A stretch of 64,000 nt of DNA from CALBPI01 sp038521865 (GCA_038521865.1 JBCBKO010000002.1:186001-250000), one strand, 5' to 3'; positions 16,958-26,801 are shown, counted from the stretch's first letter. Numbers and translations are program-made. The notes: generated from the sequence alone by a model not told the origin.

Positions 16958-19259
16958 AACCAAGGTAATCCGCGGTGCCATTGGCACCCCGTTGCCGCAT
17001 GACAGCGCAGCGCTGCACGTTAGTGGCCATGCGACCTACACCGACGATATTCCTGAGCCTCGGAATTTGCTGCATGCAGCGTTTGGTGTGAGCCAACAAG
17101 CGCACGCTCGGATCTTGTCCGTCAATCTCGATGCCGTGCGCGCTGCGCCTGGGGTGGTCGCGGTCTTGACAGCGAGCGACATACCCGGCATCAACAATTA
17201 TGGTGCGGTCGCCGACGATGATCCGATTTTTGCGGAAGACGAGGTGCAGTATGTCGGGCAGCCGATTTTCCTGGTGGTTGCCCGCACCGTGAATGCAGCA
17301 CGCCGTGCCGCGCTTTTGGGCGACATCGAGTACGAGCCTCTACGCGCGTTACTCGACCCGGAGACCTCTTCGAAAGACGGCAGCTTCGTGCTGCCAACGC
17401 GCGAACTTGCTCGTGGTGATGCAGCAGCAGCAATTACTGCCGCCCCAAATCGACTGCAGGGCACCGCGCGTGTCGGCGGCCAGGACCAGTTCTATCTGGA
17501 GGGCCAGATCAGTGTTGCCCTGCCCAAAGAGGCCGGGGACTTTCTGATCTATAGCTCCACCCAACACCCAGGCGAAATCCAGCATGCAGTAGCGCGCGCT
17601 GTAGGGCTGACCAACAAGGATGTCGTCGTTGAATGCCGACGCATGGGCGGTGCATTCGGTGGCAAGGAAAGCCAACCGGCGTTGATCGCCTGCGCAGCGG
17701 CCATCGCCGCACAGCGGCTGAACCGGCCGGTGAAACTAAGACTAGATCGCGATAGCGACATGATCATCACCGGTAAGCGCCACTGCTTTGTATCCCATTA
17801 CGATGTCGGTTTTGATGACGACGGTCGAATCCTGGGTATCGATTTCCACCATCTCTCTCGCTGCGGGATGTCGGCCGATTTGTCCGGCGCCATCAACGAT
17901 CGCGCGATGTTCCACAGCGACAACGCTTATTTCCTGCCGGACGTACACATCACCTCAGAGCGCTGCAAAACGCATACGGTATCCAACACGGCGTTCCGTG
18001 GATTCGGTGGGCCTCAAGGCATGTTTGCGATCGAGTACGTCATCGATGAGATCGCGCGAGTACTCGATAAAGATCCGTTGGACATACGGCGGATCAACTA
18101 TTACGGACATGACGAGCGCAACACAACACCGTATGGCCAGGTCGTTGAGGACAACATCATCGATGTGATTACCGATCATCTGGTCGAGTCGAGCGATTAC
18201 CTCGAGCGACGCGCACAGATCGCGCAGTGGAATGGCGAGCATACGGTGCTGAAGAAAGGCCTTGCCATCACGCCTGTAAAATTTGGCATCTCATTCACGG
18301 CCACTCATCTCAATCAGGCCGGTGCGCTGGTTCATATTTATACCGACGGGACTGTATATCTGAACCATGGCGGTACCGAGATGGGTCAGGGATTGTTTAC
18401 CAAAGTCGGTCAGGTCGTCGCCGATGCGCTATCGATCGATATTGATCGAATCAAAATCACTGCGTCCGACACGAGCAAAGTCCCCAACGCCTCAGCAACT
18501 GCTGCCTCCAGCGGATCAGACCTTAACGCGATGGCTGCCCGTAACGCAGCGATGAAGCTGCGACGTCGCCTGACGGAGTTTGCAGCTGCGCATTACGACG
18601 TGCGCGAGGCGGATGTTCGGTTTGTCCGTAACGCAGTTCAGGTCGGCGACGAGGAAGTACCCTTTGCCACATTGGTGAAGCAGGCCTACATGGCGCGCGT
18701 CTCGCTATCGGCTAATGGCTTCTACAAGACACCGAAAATTTCCTACAATAAAGAGACTTTCACAGGACGGCCGTTTTACTACTACGCCTACGGAGCGGCT
18801 GTCAGTGAGGTCATCGTCGATACCCTGACGGGAGAGCATCGAGTCACGCGCGTCGATATTGCACACGACTGCGGTGACTCGCTCAACCCCGCCATCGACA
18901 TGGGGCAAATCGAAGGCGGCTTCGTGCAGGGCATGGGTTGGCTCACAACCGAACATTTGTGGTGGGATGACCACGGCAGCCTGCGAACGCACGCGCCCGC
19001 CACCTACAAGATTCCGACGAGTTCCGATGTTCCCGATATCTTCAACGTACATATGATGCAGGATATGCCCAACAGGGAAGACACCATTCACCGCTCCAAA
19101 GCGGTTGGCGAGCCACCGCTCATGCTAGCGATCTCTGTCTTCCAGGCGATCAAGGACGCGGTTAGTGCATGCTCGACCGATGGGACCGCGCCGCCGATTC
19201 ATGCACCAGCGACACCAGAGTCGGTTCTCGACGCCATCGAGGCCGCTCGGCAGCGCTGA
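16941..19259 (+). CDS. xdhB: Xanthine dehydrogenase large (molybdopterin) subunit
   Basis: Catalytic subunit binding the molybdenum cofactor, about 772 residues. Family hallmarks are GTPLPHDSAALHVSGHATYT at the start, GGQDQFYLEGQISVALP, the cofactor-binding GGAFGGKESQPALIA, FRGFGGPQGMFAIE with the substrate-orienting Arg and Phe, and IEGGFVQGMGWLTTEHLWW near the catalytic Glu region. I place the start at the ATG 16941 preceded by GAGG, with ATG 16947 and TTG 16932 as alternatives; all lie inside the end of xdhA, so the subunits are translationally coupled. XdhC follows two bases after its stop codon. Confidence 0.97.
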   Translation: MTMVGETKVIRGAIGTPLPHDSAALHVSGHATYTDDIPEPRNLLHAAFGVSQQAHARILSVNLDAVRAAPGVVAVLTASDIPGINNYGAVADDDPIFAEDEVQYVGQPIFLVVARTVNAARRAALLGDIEYEPLRALLDPETSSKDGSFVLPTRELARGDAAAAITAAPNRLQGTARVGGQDQFYLEGQISVALPKEAGDFLIYSSTQHPGEIQHAVARAVGLTNKDVVVECRRMGGAFGGKESQPALIACAAAIAAQRLNRPVKLRLDRDSDMIITGKRHCFVSHYDVGFDDDGRILGIDFHHLSRCGMSADLSGAINDRAMFHSDNAYFLPDVHITSERCKTHTVSNTAFRGFGGPQGMFAIEYVIDEIARVLDKDPLDIRRINYYGHDERNTTPYGQVVEDNIIDVITDHLVESSDYLERRAQIAQWNGEHTVLKKGLAITPVKFGISFTATHLNQAGALVHIYTDGTVYLNHGGTEMGQGLFTKVGQVVADALSIDIDRIKITASDTSKVPNASATAASSGSDLNAMAARNAAMKLRRRLTEFAAAHYDVREADVRFVRNAVQVGDEEVPFATLVKQAYMARVSLSANGFYKTPKISYNKETFTGRPFYYYAYGAAVSEVIVDTLTGEHRVTRVDIAHDCGDSLNPAIDMGQIEGGFVQGMGWLTTEHLWWDDHGSLRTHAPATYKIPTSSDVPDIFNVHMMQDMPNREDTIHRSKAVGEPPLMLAISVFQAIKDAVSACSTDGTAPPIHAPATPESVLDAIEAARQR

Positions 19260-19260
19260 T

Positions 19261-20082
19261 ATGACCGACTGGAGACGTCAAGCAGTTGATGCCTTGCGCG
19301 CCGGTGAGCCTTCGGTCGCCGTGGTGGTCGACCAGGTACGAGGATCCGCGCCTCGAGAGGCCGGCACTGTCATGATCGTGTCAAGAGACAAGTGCTTTGG
19401 AACGATCGGTGGCGGGCAGCTAGAGCATGGCGCGATCGCAACGGCACGCGACCTGCTGCAAAACGCTTCGGCCTCGTCAATAGTTCGGCGGATCCCCCTC
19501 GGCAGCGATTGCGGACAATGCTGTGGTGGTGTGGTGACACTCTCTTTCACACGTCGAGAGGCACGGGAAGCAACGGAACTCGAGAACGTACTTGGCAGAG
19601 CGCCGTTAGATATCGTCATTTTCGGAGCAGGCCATGTGGGTCGAGCGCTGGCTCAGGTGCTGTGCCCACTCGATGCAAACGTAATGGTGATCGACGGCCG
19701 TGAGGAACAGCTCGCACTACTCCCGCACGGCGTCGGGCAACCTCTGCTCGCAGTAGACCCTGTCGCAGCCATCGACCTGTGCCCGACCGGCGCTGCCGTT
19801 GTGGTCATGACCCATGATCATGATCTCGATCTCAGTTTGTGCAGCGCATTACTGCAGCGCGATCACTGGCGATTCCTCGGACTGATTGGGTCGCGAACCA
19901 AGGCACGCCGTTTCCGAAAAAAACTACTCGCCAGCGGCTTGTCGGAGCGCACGCTCGAGTCTCTCACCTGCCCCATCGGACTGCCGATGATCGATGGTAA
20001 GCACCCTGGCGAAATCGCGATCTCCGTGGCGGCACAGGTGTTGAAGGCCAGCCAATCGGCGGTGCTGGAAGGAGTTGCATAA
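19261..20082 (+). CDS. xdhC: Xanthine dehydrogenase accessory protein XdhC
   Basis: Chaperone that binds molybdenum cofactor, promotes its sulfuration and inserts it into XdhB. The 273-residue protein has the N-terminal XdhC domain with VRGSAPREAGTVMIVS and GTIGGGQLEHGAIATA plus the cysteine segment CGQCCGGVV, and a C-terminal Rossmann domain with VIFGAGHVGRAL and IGSRTKARRF. The ATG at 19261 lies directly after the xdhB stop; a longer reading frame begins inside xdhB but is not credible as the start. Its stop overlaps the puuD ATG by one base. Confidence 0.95.
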   Translation: MTDWRRQAVDALRAGEPSVAVVVDQVRGSAPREAGTVMIVSRDKCFGTIGGGQLEHGAIATARDLLQNASASSIVRRIPLGSDCGQCCGGVVTLSFTRREAREATELENVLGRAPLDIVIFGAGHVGRALAQVLCPLDANVMVIDGREEQLALLPHGVGQPLLAVDPVAAIDLCPTGAAVVVMTHDHDLDLSLCSALLQRDHWRFLGLIGSRTKARRFRKKLLASGLSERTLESLTCPIGLPMIDGKHPGEIAISVAAQVLKASQSAVLEGVA

Positions 20083-21272
20083 TGGCCTGGTTGCCCGACT
20101 GGTTGGAGTTGCTGGGACGTTGGGTGCATCTCACCACAGGTATCGCCTGGATCGGATCGTCTTTCTACTTTATCTGGCTCGATAATCATTTGGCGCCGCC
20201 GGAGTCGCAAGGTGACCGAGACAAAGGTGTTGGTGGAGAGCTTTGGGCTGTTCACGGCGGTGGGTTCTATCAGGCGCAAAAATATGCGGGTGCGCCGCAA
20301 CAAATGCCAAAGCAGCTGCATTGGTTCAAGTGGGAGGCCTATTCGACGTGGCTGTCAGGCGTTTTCCTGTTGATCCTCATCTACTGGCTGGGCGCAGAAG
20401 TGTATCTGGTCGATCCCTCGGTCCGTCCGATGAGCTCTGGTGCAGCCGTCGGTATCGGAGCGGCCTATTTGATCGGTGGGTGGATCATTTACGACCAGTT
20501 GTGCAAGTCGCCGCTGGGCCGAAATGACCGCGCACTGTCCGTGGTGTTGTTCGGATTCCTGGTATTGATCGCATGGAGTCTGTGTCAGTTGTTCGGTGGA
20601 CGAGGCGCGTTCATCCACTACGGTGCGGTGATCGGCACCATCATGGTCGCCAACGTGGCGATGATCATTATCCCTGGGCAGCGTCGCATGGTTGCCGCCT
20701 TGACTGAAGATCGTACTATCAATCCCCTGGATGGCGCACGCGGCAAGCAACGCTCCGTCCACAACACGTATCTGACGCTACCGGTGCTGTTCGTCATGAT
20801 CAGCAACCACTACGCCAGCACCTACAGCGGAACATGGAATTGGCTTGTGCTTATCGGCATGACCGTGGCCGGCGCGCTGATCAGAGTTTATTTCGTCTCG
20901 CGCCATAGAGGCGCGGCGTCACCAATGCCTGCCATTGGCGGTATCACCGCCCTCGCAGCCACGGCGGTGCTGGCGAACGGCCTGCCAAGTTTTGGCGCAA
21001 CGCAGGTCGATGATGTGGCTGTTCCTGAGATGGCGGCTATCGCGAGCATCATCACCGAGCGATGCACAGGCTGCCACGCCAACGCACCAAGCTGGCCGGG
21101 CTTTGCCGCGGCGCCCGCAGGGGTTGTACTCGAGAATCAGGAAGATATCGCGCGCTACGCTGAACAAATTCATCAGCAAACGGTCGTGCTCAAGGCGATG
21201 CCTATCGGCAATCTCACGGGTATTACAGACGAAGAGCGCGCGGCTATCGACGTCTGGTACAGAGCGCGCTAG
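20082..21272 (+). CDS. puuD: Urate hydroxylase PuuD (membrane, cytochrome c-linked)
   Basis: Integral membrane enzyme that converts urate to 5-hydroxyisourate with electrons going to a C-terminal cytochrome c, replacing soluble uricase. The 396-residue protein begins MAWLPDWLELLGRWVHLTTG and continues with GIAWIGSSFYFIWLDNHL and ELWAVHGGGFYQAQKY, all typical of the family, then about eight helices. The haem site is CTGCHAN near residue 326, in a periplasmic tail ending at 396. No uricase gene is seen in the window, so this is the urate-oxidising step of the pathway. Its 3' end overlaps the convergent hydroxy-acid oxidase gene by 4 bases. Confidence 0.95.
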   Translation: MAWLPDWLELLGRWVHLTTGIAWIGSSFYFIWLDNHLAPPESQGDRDKGVGGELWAVHGGGFYQAQKYAGAPQQMPKQLHWFKWEAYSTWLSGVFLLILIYWLGAEVYLVDPSVRPMSSGAAVGIGAAYLIGGWIIYDQLCKSPLGRNDRALSVVLFGFLVLIAWSLCQLFGGRGAFIHYGAVIGTIMVANVAMIIIPGQRRMVAALTEDRTINPLDGARGKQRSVHNTYLTLPVLFVMISNHYASTYSGTWNWLVLIGMTVAGALIRVYFVSRHRGAASPMPAIGGITALAATAVLANGLPSFGATQVDDVAVPEMAAIASIITERCTGCHANAPSWPGFAAAPAGVVLENQEDIARYAEQIHQQTVVLKAMPIGNLTGITDEERAAIDVWYRAR

Positions 21273-22417
21273 CGGAATCGCACATGTCCTGGGCCGAGCT
21301 CGGCCACGCTCGATAACCCCATCAATCTGAGATCACGCTCGAGTTCGTCGTGCATATTCTGCAGCGTACGTTCAACACCCGCCTGCCCGGCAGCGGCGAG
21401 CGCATAGAGATACCACCGCCCGCCCGAACATGCCGTTGCGCCGAGGGCCAGCGCTTTCAGTACATGTGTGCCGCGGCGAATTCCCCCATCGCAAATGATC
21501 TCGATCTGACCGCCAACCGCATCGACAATCTCGCGCAGCTGATCGAAAGGCGCTCGCGATCCATCAAGTTGGCGCCCACCGTGATTCGAAATCATGATTG
21601 CGGTCGCACCAAGTTCGACTGCACGCTTCGCATCCTCAACCGACATCACGCCTTTGAGACAGAACGGACCGCCCCAACGTTCGCGCACACGCGCAGCATC
21701 ATCCCAGGTCATCGTGCGATCCAGCATATTTGAGAAGTAATCGCTTACCGAAACGGCGACATTGCTGCCTTCAGGAATCGCCTGTTCGAGCTGAGGCAAT
21801 GAGAAGCGCTCACGGAACAGGTAATTCAGTGTCCAACGCGGGTGCATTGCGAAGCTCATTGCGCTCGATGGTGTTAGTCGCGGTGGCGAGGTAAAACCGG
21901 TCTGCAAATCGCGCTCACGATTGCCCCCGACAATCGTGTCTACGGTGAGTGCTAAAGCATCGAAACCTGCTTCCTTGCACCGATCGATCATCGAAAAGGT
22001 AAGCTCGCGATCCTTGTGGAAGTACAGCTGGAAGAGCTTTGGTGTCGCAATGCTGGCCCCAATCTCATCTACGCTGACCGTCGCGAGCGACGATACGCCG
22101 AAGTAAGTGTTGAACCGCGACGCAGCGCCCGCCACAGCGCGCTCGCCTTGCCAATGGAACAATCGCTGCAAAGCCGTCGGCGACAAAAAAATGGGCAGAT
22201 CGAGCGTGCGGCCAAGGACGCTGACCGACAAATCGACTGCCTCCGTACCCGCAAGCACGTTGGGAACGAGGTCGCACGCTTCGTAAGCTTCCGAATTTCG
22301 CCGATAGGTGACCTCGTCGTCCGCAGCACCATCAATGTAGTGGAAAACCGGAGCTGGCAATCGACGACGTGCGAGTTGTCGAAATTGTTCGACGTTATAG
22401 CAATCAGCGAGCTTCAT
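21269..22417 (-). CDS. FMN-dependent alpha-hydroxy-acid oxidase/dehydrogenase (LldD/glycolate-oxidase family)
   Basis: A 382-residue flavoenzyme with the (beta/alpha)8 fold of lactate dehydrogenase, glycolate oxidase and mandelate dehydrogenase. Recognised elements are FHYIDGAADDEVTYRRN, the YFHKDRELTFSMI strand, ALTVDTIVGGNRERDL, FCLKGVMSVEDAKRA with the active-site Lys, and ISNHGGRQLDGSRAPFDQL with the catalytic His and substrate Arg. I chose the ATG at 22417 since MKLADCYNVEQFRQLARRRL is the usual start; upstream codons run into the divergent puuE promoter. It lies between puuD and puuE. It might feed glyoxylate metabolism by oxidising glycolate, but lactate is equally possible. Confidence 0.9.
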   Translation of the reverse strand: MKLADCYNVEQFRQLARRRLPAPVFHYIDGAADDEVTYRRNSEAYEACDLVPNVLAGTEAVDLSVSVLGRTLDLPIFLSPTALQRLFHWQGERAVAGAASRFNTYFGVSSLATVSVDEIGASIATPKLFQLYFHKDRELTFSMIDRCKEAGFDALALTVDTIVGGNRERDLQTGFTSPPRLTPSSAMSFAMHPRWTLNYLFRERFSLPQLEQAIPEGSNVAVSVSDYFSNMLDRTMTWDDAARVRERWGGPFCLKGVMSVEDAKRAVELGATAIMISNHGGRQLDGSRAPFDQLREIVDAVGGQIEIICDGGIRRGTHVLKALALGATACSGGRWYLYALAAAGQAGVERTLQNMHDELERDLRLMGLSSVAELGPGHVRFR

Positions 22418-22495
22418 GGCTGGACAGTACCACGATCGGTACACCTCACTAAGATGGCAGTTGGCGCTTACCGAATTTGGTGGGACACTCAGCCT

Positions 22496-23398
22496 ATGGA
22501 ATATCCCAGAGATCTTATTGGTTACGGCAACAAGGTACCCGATGCCCAGTGGCCGAATGGTGCCAAGATTGCAGTGCAATTCGTCGTCAACTACGAGGAA
22601 GGTGGTGAGAACTGCATACTTCACGGCGATGACGCATCCGAAGCCTTTCTTTCAGAGATCGTTGGGGCAGTGCCGTTTCCTGGCGCCCGTCATCGCAACA
22701 TGGAGTCGATCTATGAATATGGCTCACGTGCGGGCTTCTGGAGACTGCATCGCTTATTTGTCGAGCGGGAATTGCCCGTGACGGTTTTCGCCGTCGCCTC
22801 CGCGCTACAGGAAAACCCGAAAGTCATCGATGCGATGCAGGATGCTGATTGGGAAATCGCAAGCCATGGTCTTAGATGGATCGACTATCACGGTGTACCC
22901 GAAGCCGTCGAACGCGAGCATTTCAACGAAGCGATCCGTATCCATGAATCGCTCACTGGCAGCGCACCGGCGGGCTGGTATCTCGGACGCTGTAGTGAAT
23001 CCAGCCATCGCATCGCCGCAGAGTATGGCAAGTTCGAATACAACGCTGACAGCTATGCCGACGATCTGCCCTACTGGAGCTACGAGTTCGATACCCCACA
23101 ACTCATGGTGCCTTACACGCTCGATGCGAACGACATGCGATTTGCTACGCCCCAGGGATTTAACTCAGGTACCCAATTTTTCGATTACCTCAGAGACACC
23201 TTTGATTGCTTGTATCGAGAGGGAGAGCGGCGGGCCCGAATGATGTCTATCGGTCTGCACTGCCGTCTGGCAGGAAGGCCCGGCAGAGCCCAGGCATTGA
23301 AGCGCTTCCTTGACTACATCATCGGTCACCCGGACGTTTGGGTCGCCAGACGCGTCGACATTGCGCGACACTGGCGCGACCGGTTCCCACCTAAATGA
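22496..23398 (+). CDS. puuE: Allantoinase PuuE (polysaccharide-deacetylase type)
   Basis: Cofactor-light allantoinase that hydrolyses allantoin to allantoate, unrelated to metallo-dependent AllB. The 300-residue protein starts MEYPRDLIGYGNKVPDAQWP and carries the family segments VQFVVNYEEGGENCILHGDD, GSRAGFWRLHRLF, EIASHGLRWIDYHGVP and GWYLGRCSESSHRI. I chose the ATG at 22496 because PuuE proteins begin close to YPRDLIGYG; the ATG at 22454 adds 14 residues. It is the first of five ATGA-coupled genes (puuE, uraD, allantoicase, allA, guanine deaminase) forming a tight operon from allantoin to ureidoglycolate cleavage. Confidence 0.94.
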   Translation: MEYPRDLIGYGNKVPDAQWPNGAKIAVQFVVNYEEGGENCILHGDDASEAFLSEIVGAVPFPGARHRNMESIYEYGSRAGFWRLHRLFVERELPVTVFAVASALQENPKVIDAMQDADWEIASHGLRWIDYHGVPEAVEREHFNEAIRIHESLTGSAPAGWYLGRCSESSHRIAAEYGKFEYNADSYADDLPYWSYEFDTPQLMVPYTLDANDMRFATPQGFNSGTQFFDYLRDTFDCLYREGERRARMMSIGLHCRLAGRPGRAQALKRFLDYIIGHPDVWVARRVDIARHWRDRFPPK

Positions 23399-23919
23399 AT
23401 CGCTACCGTCGACCGCTACCGTCCAGTATGAAGCGCGAACATTTCGTCGCCGAGTTCGGTGGCATTTATGAACATTCCGCCTGGGTTGCCGAGCGAGCCT
23501 TCGATGCGGGACTGGATGCACATTGCGATACCGCTGCTGGACTGGCCGCCCGCTTTCAGGCGATTGTCGATGAGAGCAGTCGTGAGCAGCGTCTTGAGTT
23601 GATCCGTGCGCATCCAGACCTCGCGGGCAAAGCTGCTGTTGCCGGCAACCTGACAGCCAGCTCCACTTCGGAGCAGGCGAGTGCAGGGTTGGATCGCTGT
23701 ACGCCGGCGGAGTTCGATCGATTCCAGCAGCACAATGACGCCTACAAGTCGCGCTTCAACATGCCGTTTATCAAGGCCGTGCGACACAGTAATCGTGCGG
23801 AGATTCTTGCCGCGTTTGAGGCACGTTTACCGAACTCATTCGACGACGAATTCGACAACGCCATGCAGGAGATTCATCAGATCGCGCGCTGGCGTTTGGA
23901 GGCCCTCTGCGATGGATAG
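23395..23919 (+). CDS. uraD: OHCU decarboxylase
   Basis: 2-oxo-4-hydroxy-4-carboxy-5-ureidoimidazoline decarboxylase, which yields (S)-allantoin from the UraH product. The 174-residue protein shows FVAEFGGIYEHSAWVAERAF, the core segment LELIRAHPDLAGKAA with the catalytic His of the AHPDL motif, and FNMPFIKAVRHSNRAEILAA (family FPFI-type segment). Both start and stop overlap neighbouring genes: 4 bases with puuE and 8 bases with allantoicase. Biochemically it acts before PuuE, although its gene is downstream. Confidence 0.95.
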   Translation: MNRYRRPLPSSMKREHFVAEFGGIYEHSAWVAERAFDAGLDAHCDTAAGLAARFQAIVDESSREQRLELIRAHPDLAGKAAVAGNLTASSTSEQASAGLDRCTPAEFDRFQQHNDAYKSRFNMPFIKAVRHSNRAEILAAFEARLPNSFDDEFDNAMQEIHQIARWRLEALCDG

Positions 23920-24931
23920 ACAGGGAATCATCACGCAGCTGACTGAGCCGCATCCATTCGGCGATGTCATCAACCTCGCCCACCCGCGACTCGGCGCACA
24001 GGCAATCTTCGCGACCGACGAATTCTATGGCGACAAAGCCCGACTGATTTCGCCCGAGCCGCCGGTGTTCTTGCCGGACAAGTACGACGCCAATGGTAAG
24101 TGGATGGACGGATGGGAAAGCCGACGCCGACGCACACCGGGACATGACTGGTGCGTCATCCGCCTCGGCATGCCTGGGCGCATCGCAGGTATCGAAATCG
24201 ACACTCGCCACTTCACCGGCAACTATCCGCCGCATGCCTCGGTTGAGGCCTGCTACTTCTCGGGCGAGGTGCCCGATGACTCCGTCACCTGGCACGAGAT
24301 CGTTGCCAAGCGCACCGTCAACGGAAATCGCCAGCACTTCTCCGAGGTTCAGAGCGATACGCCCTGGACGCATATCAGGCTGCATATCTACCCGGATGGC
24401 GGGGTGGCGCGACTTCGTGTCTGGGGGCGCGTAGAGCGTGACTTCTCAAGCATTCAGGCCAACACAGAGCTGGATCTTTTCGCGATCGAAAACGGTGGCC
24501 GTGCGATGTACTGCAATGATGAGCACTTCGGCACGATGCACAATCTCAATGCACCCGGTCGTGGTATCAACATGGGCGACGGATGGGAAACTGCGCGACG
24601 ACGGGCGCCCGGTAATGATTGGGTTGTCCTGGCGCTCGGTCATCCCGGAAAAATTCGTCGTGTTGTCGTCGACACCGCCCACTTTAAAGGCAACTATCCG
24701 GACGAAGTGGAGCTGCGAGCCACACAGATCGCCGAGACAGCGCATCCGTTTGATCCACTCGCAAGCGCCGAGTGGCCGATTCTCATGCCACGCCAGAAGC
24801 TCAAACCAGACACCATTCATGAGTTTATCGACGTCATCTCAGACTCACAGACGGTGACGCATATTCGGATGAATATTTTCCCCGATGGCGGGGTCAGTCG
24901 ACTGCGTATCTACGGCGTGCTTGCCGGATGA
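23912..24931 (+). CDS. alc: Allantoicase
   Basis: Hydrolyses allantoate to ureidoglycolate and urea. The 339-residue protein is built of two homologous jelly-roll halves, and the internal repeat is plain: DGWESRRRRTPGHDWCVIRL in the first half matches DGWETARRRAPGNDWVVLAL in the second, TRHFTGNYPPHASVEAC matches TAHFKGNYPDEVELRA, and HIYPDGGVARLRVWG matches NIFPDGGVSRLRIYG. Start ATG 23912 lies inside the end of uraD, and the stop overlaps allA by 4 bases. Urea formed here would go to urease at the left end of the window. Confidence 0.95.
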   Translation: MDRQGIITQLTEPHPFGDVINLAHPRLGAQAIFATDEFYGDKARLISPEPPVFLPDKYDANGKWMDGWESRRRRTPGHDWCVIRLGMPGRIAGIEIDTRHFTGNYPPHASVEACYFSGEVPDDSVTWHEIVAKRTVNGNRQHFSEVQSDTPWTHIRLHIYPDGGVARLRVWGRVERDFSSIQANTELDLFAIENGGRAMYCNDEHFGTMHNLNAPGRGINMGDGWETARRRAPGNDWVVLALGHPGKIRRVVVDTAHFKGNYPDEVELRATQIAETAHPFDPLASAEWPILMPRQKLKPDTIHEFIDVISDSQTVTHIRMNIFPDGGVSRLRIYGVLAG

Positions 24932-25431
24932 ATGACGTGGCCTTTGAAGTCCCCGTCACACCCATATCCAAGAGCGCTTTCGCGCCCTTTGGTGACGTGA
25001 TCAAGCCCACAGAACAGACCGCTGAGATGGTGAACGGGCAACGCTTCGAGCGTTTCGACGCACTTGCAGAAATCCACTGCGGTGATGCCCCTGTAAACGT
25101 TGGCATCATGAGATGCGCAACGGCGACAACGCTTCCCTGCGAGATGACCATCGTCGAACGCCATCCTCTGGGTAGCCAAGCTTTTTTGCCACTGGATACC
25201 CTGCACTACATTATTGCGGTCGCCCCTCCACGTGCTGACCCTGATCCCACCGAGTTTCGGGGCTTCATCGTACCGCCAAGAACCGGAATCAATATGCGTG
25301 CGGGGGTGTGGCACGTGCCATTGCTGGGCAGCAGGGTCGGCCAGACGTTCGCGGTTATCGATCGGGCCACCGAGGACAACTGCGACGAAATCACATTGTC
25401 CGCACCGTTGAGAATCCCCGCAGCACTATGA
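24928..25431 (+). CDS. allA: Ureidoglycolate lyase
   Basis: Cleaves ureidoglycolate into glyoxylate and a second urea, the last purine-ring carbon step. The 167-residue protein has the family features FAPFGDVIKPTEQTAEMVNG near the N-terminus, MTIVERHPLGSQAFLPLD (ERHP motif), PRTGINMRAGVWHVPLL with its glycine and histidine of the cupin fold, and FAVIDRA. It is joined by ATGA overlaps to allantoicase and guanine deaminase. Because this enzyme releases urea rather than ammonia, the pathway depends on the urease encoded nearby. Confidence 0.94.
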   Translation: MNDVAFEVPVTPISKSAFAPFGDVIKPTEQTAEMVNGQRFERFDALAEIHCGDAPVNVGIMRCATATTLPCEMTIVERHPLGSQAFLPLDTLHYIIAVAPPRADPDPTEFRGFIVPPRTGINMRAGVWHVPLLGSRVGQTFAVIDRATEDNCDEITLSAPLRIPAAL

Positions 25432-26726
25432 CCGCACGCGCTTTTCGTGGAACGATTTTGCACTGCCTGACCGATCCTGGAGTCGACAACGACCGGGATG
25501 CGATGCAGGTCTTTGAGGACGGCGTCTTCATCGTCGAAGACGGCGATATTGTCGACCTGGGACCCGCGGATGAGCTGCTCGACCGACTCGGCGACCAGTG
25601 CCAGGTTACCGACTACCGAGGTCGGTTTCTCCTTCCGGGCTTCATCGATTGCCATGTGCACTACCCGCAAACGAACATCATTGCGGCCTATGGCAAACAA
25701 CTGCTCGACTGGCTGAATACCTATACATTTCCTTTCGAGTCGCGATTTGCGGATATCGAGTATGCGCGAGAGACGGCCGCGTTTTTTGTCGACGAACTGC
25801 TGAAGAACGGAACCACCGCTGCCGCGGTATTTGCAACGGTGCACGCACACTCGGTTGACGCGTTGTTTGAAGCATCCAGTCGAAAAAACATGTGTACCTT
25901 CGCCGGCAAGGTGCTCATGGACCGCCATTGCCCGTCGAATCTTCGTGACACTCCGGAGACTGGCTACCGTGAAAGTCGAGACCTGATCGAACGGTGGCAC
26001 GGTAAGGGGCGCAACCTGTATGCGATCACGCCAAGGTTCGCGCCGACCAGCTCAACGGAGCAGCTGACACTTGCCGGCAAATTAGCCGCGGAATTTCCAG
26101 ATACTCTGATTCAGACGCATCTGGCAGAGAATGTCGAAGAGGTTGAATGGGCACGGTCACTGTTTCCGGAATCGGATTCGTACCTCGGAATTTATCGAGA
26201 CTTCGGACTGCTACGAGATCGTTCCGTTTTCGCCCACTGTATCCATCTGGAAGATCAGGACCATGCGAGTCTCGCCGCGCACAATGCGGCCATTGCGTTT
26301 TGCCCGACTTCCAATCTCTTTCTCGGTAGCGGGTTGTTCGATCTCGAGACTGCACGTAACCATGGTGTGAGAGTTGGGCTTGCAACCGATGTCGGCGGGG
26401 GCACGAGCTTCAGCCAACTCGATACCGTGAGTGAGGCCTACAAAGTGCTGCAACTGCGCGGGCAAAGCCTGAACAGTGCGAGTGGGCTGTATCTCGCCAC
26501 CCTCGGTAGTGCCAGAGCGCTGCACCTCGAGGACCAGATCGGTAATCTGCTGCCGGGTAAGGCCGCAGACTTTGTCGTACTCGATCTCGAATCCACGCCC
26601 CTGCTCCGTCGCCGCATGACCACCGGCCGAGATCCGGTTGATCAGCTCTTTGCACAACTGATGTTGGCGGATGACCGAGCCATCTTGGCGACTTATGTAA
26701 AAGGCGAGGCGGTCTACACCCGCTAG
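25428..26726 (+). CDS. guaD: Guanine deaminase
   Basis: Zinc amidohydrolase converting guanine to xanthine, which feeds XDH. The 432-residue protein carries the metal-binding PGFIDCHVHYPQTNIIAAYG near residue 68, the family motifs ITPRFAPTSSTEQL and TLIQTHLAENVEEVEWA, VFAHCIHLEDQ, and the C-terminal VGLATDVGGGTSFSQ with the metal Asp. Start ATG 25428 overlaps the allA stop. It is the last gene of the puuE operon; the GGDEF gene begins 75 bases later on the same strand. Confidence 0.96.
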   Translation: MTARAFRGTILHCLTDPGVDNDRDAMQVFEDGVFIVEDGDIVDLGPADELLDRLGDQCQVTDYRGRFLLPGFIDCHVHYPQTNIIAAYGKQLLDWLNTYTFPFESRFADIEYARETAAFFVDELLKNGTTAAAVFATVHAHSVDALFEASSRKNMCTFAGKVLMDRHCPSNLRDTPETGYRESRDLIERWHGKGRNLYAITPRFAPTSSTEQLTLAGKLAAEFPDTLIQTHLAENVEEVEWARSLFPESDSYLGIYRDFGLLRDRSVFAHCIHLEDQDHASLAAHNAAIAFCPTSNLFLGSGLFDLETARNHGVRVGLATDVGGGTSFSQLDTVSEAYKVLQLRGQSLNSASGLYLATLGSARALHLEDQIGNLLPGKAADFVVLDLESTPLLRRRMTTGRDPVDQLFAQLMLADDRAILATYVKGEAVYTR

Positions 26727-26801
26727 GCGTGCGCCAGCCGGCCCTGTTCAAGAATCACGCATGTTAGCCGCTTCCTCACTTGGAGCGTGGAACGGAATGT
26801 G

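Noticed and set aside
22016..22495. Open reading frame extension upstream of puuE
   Set aside because: It runs antisense inside the hydroxy-acid oxidase gene, and allantoinases of this type begin near YPRDLIGYG, so the extension is not coding.
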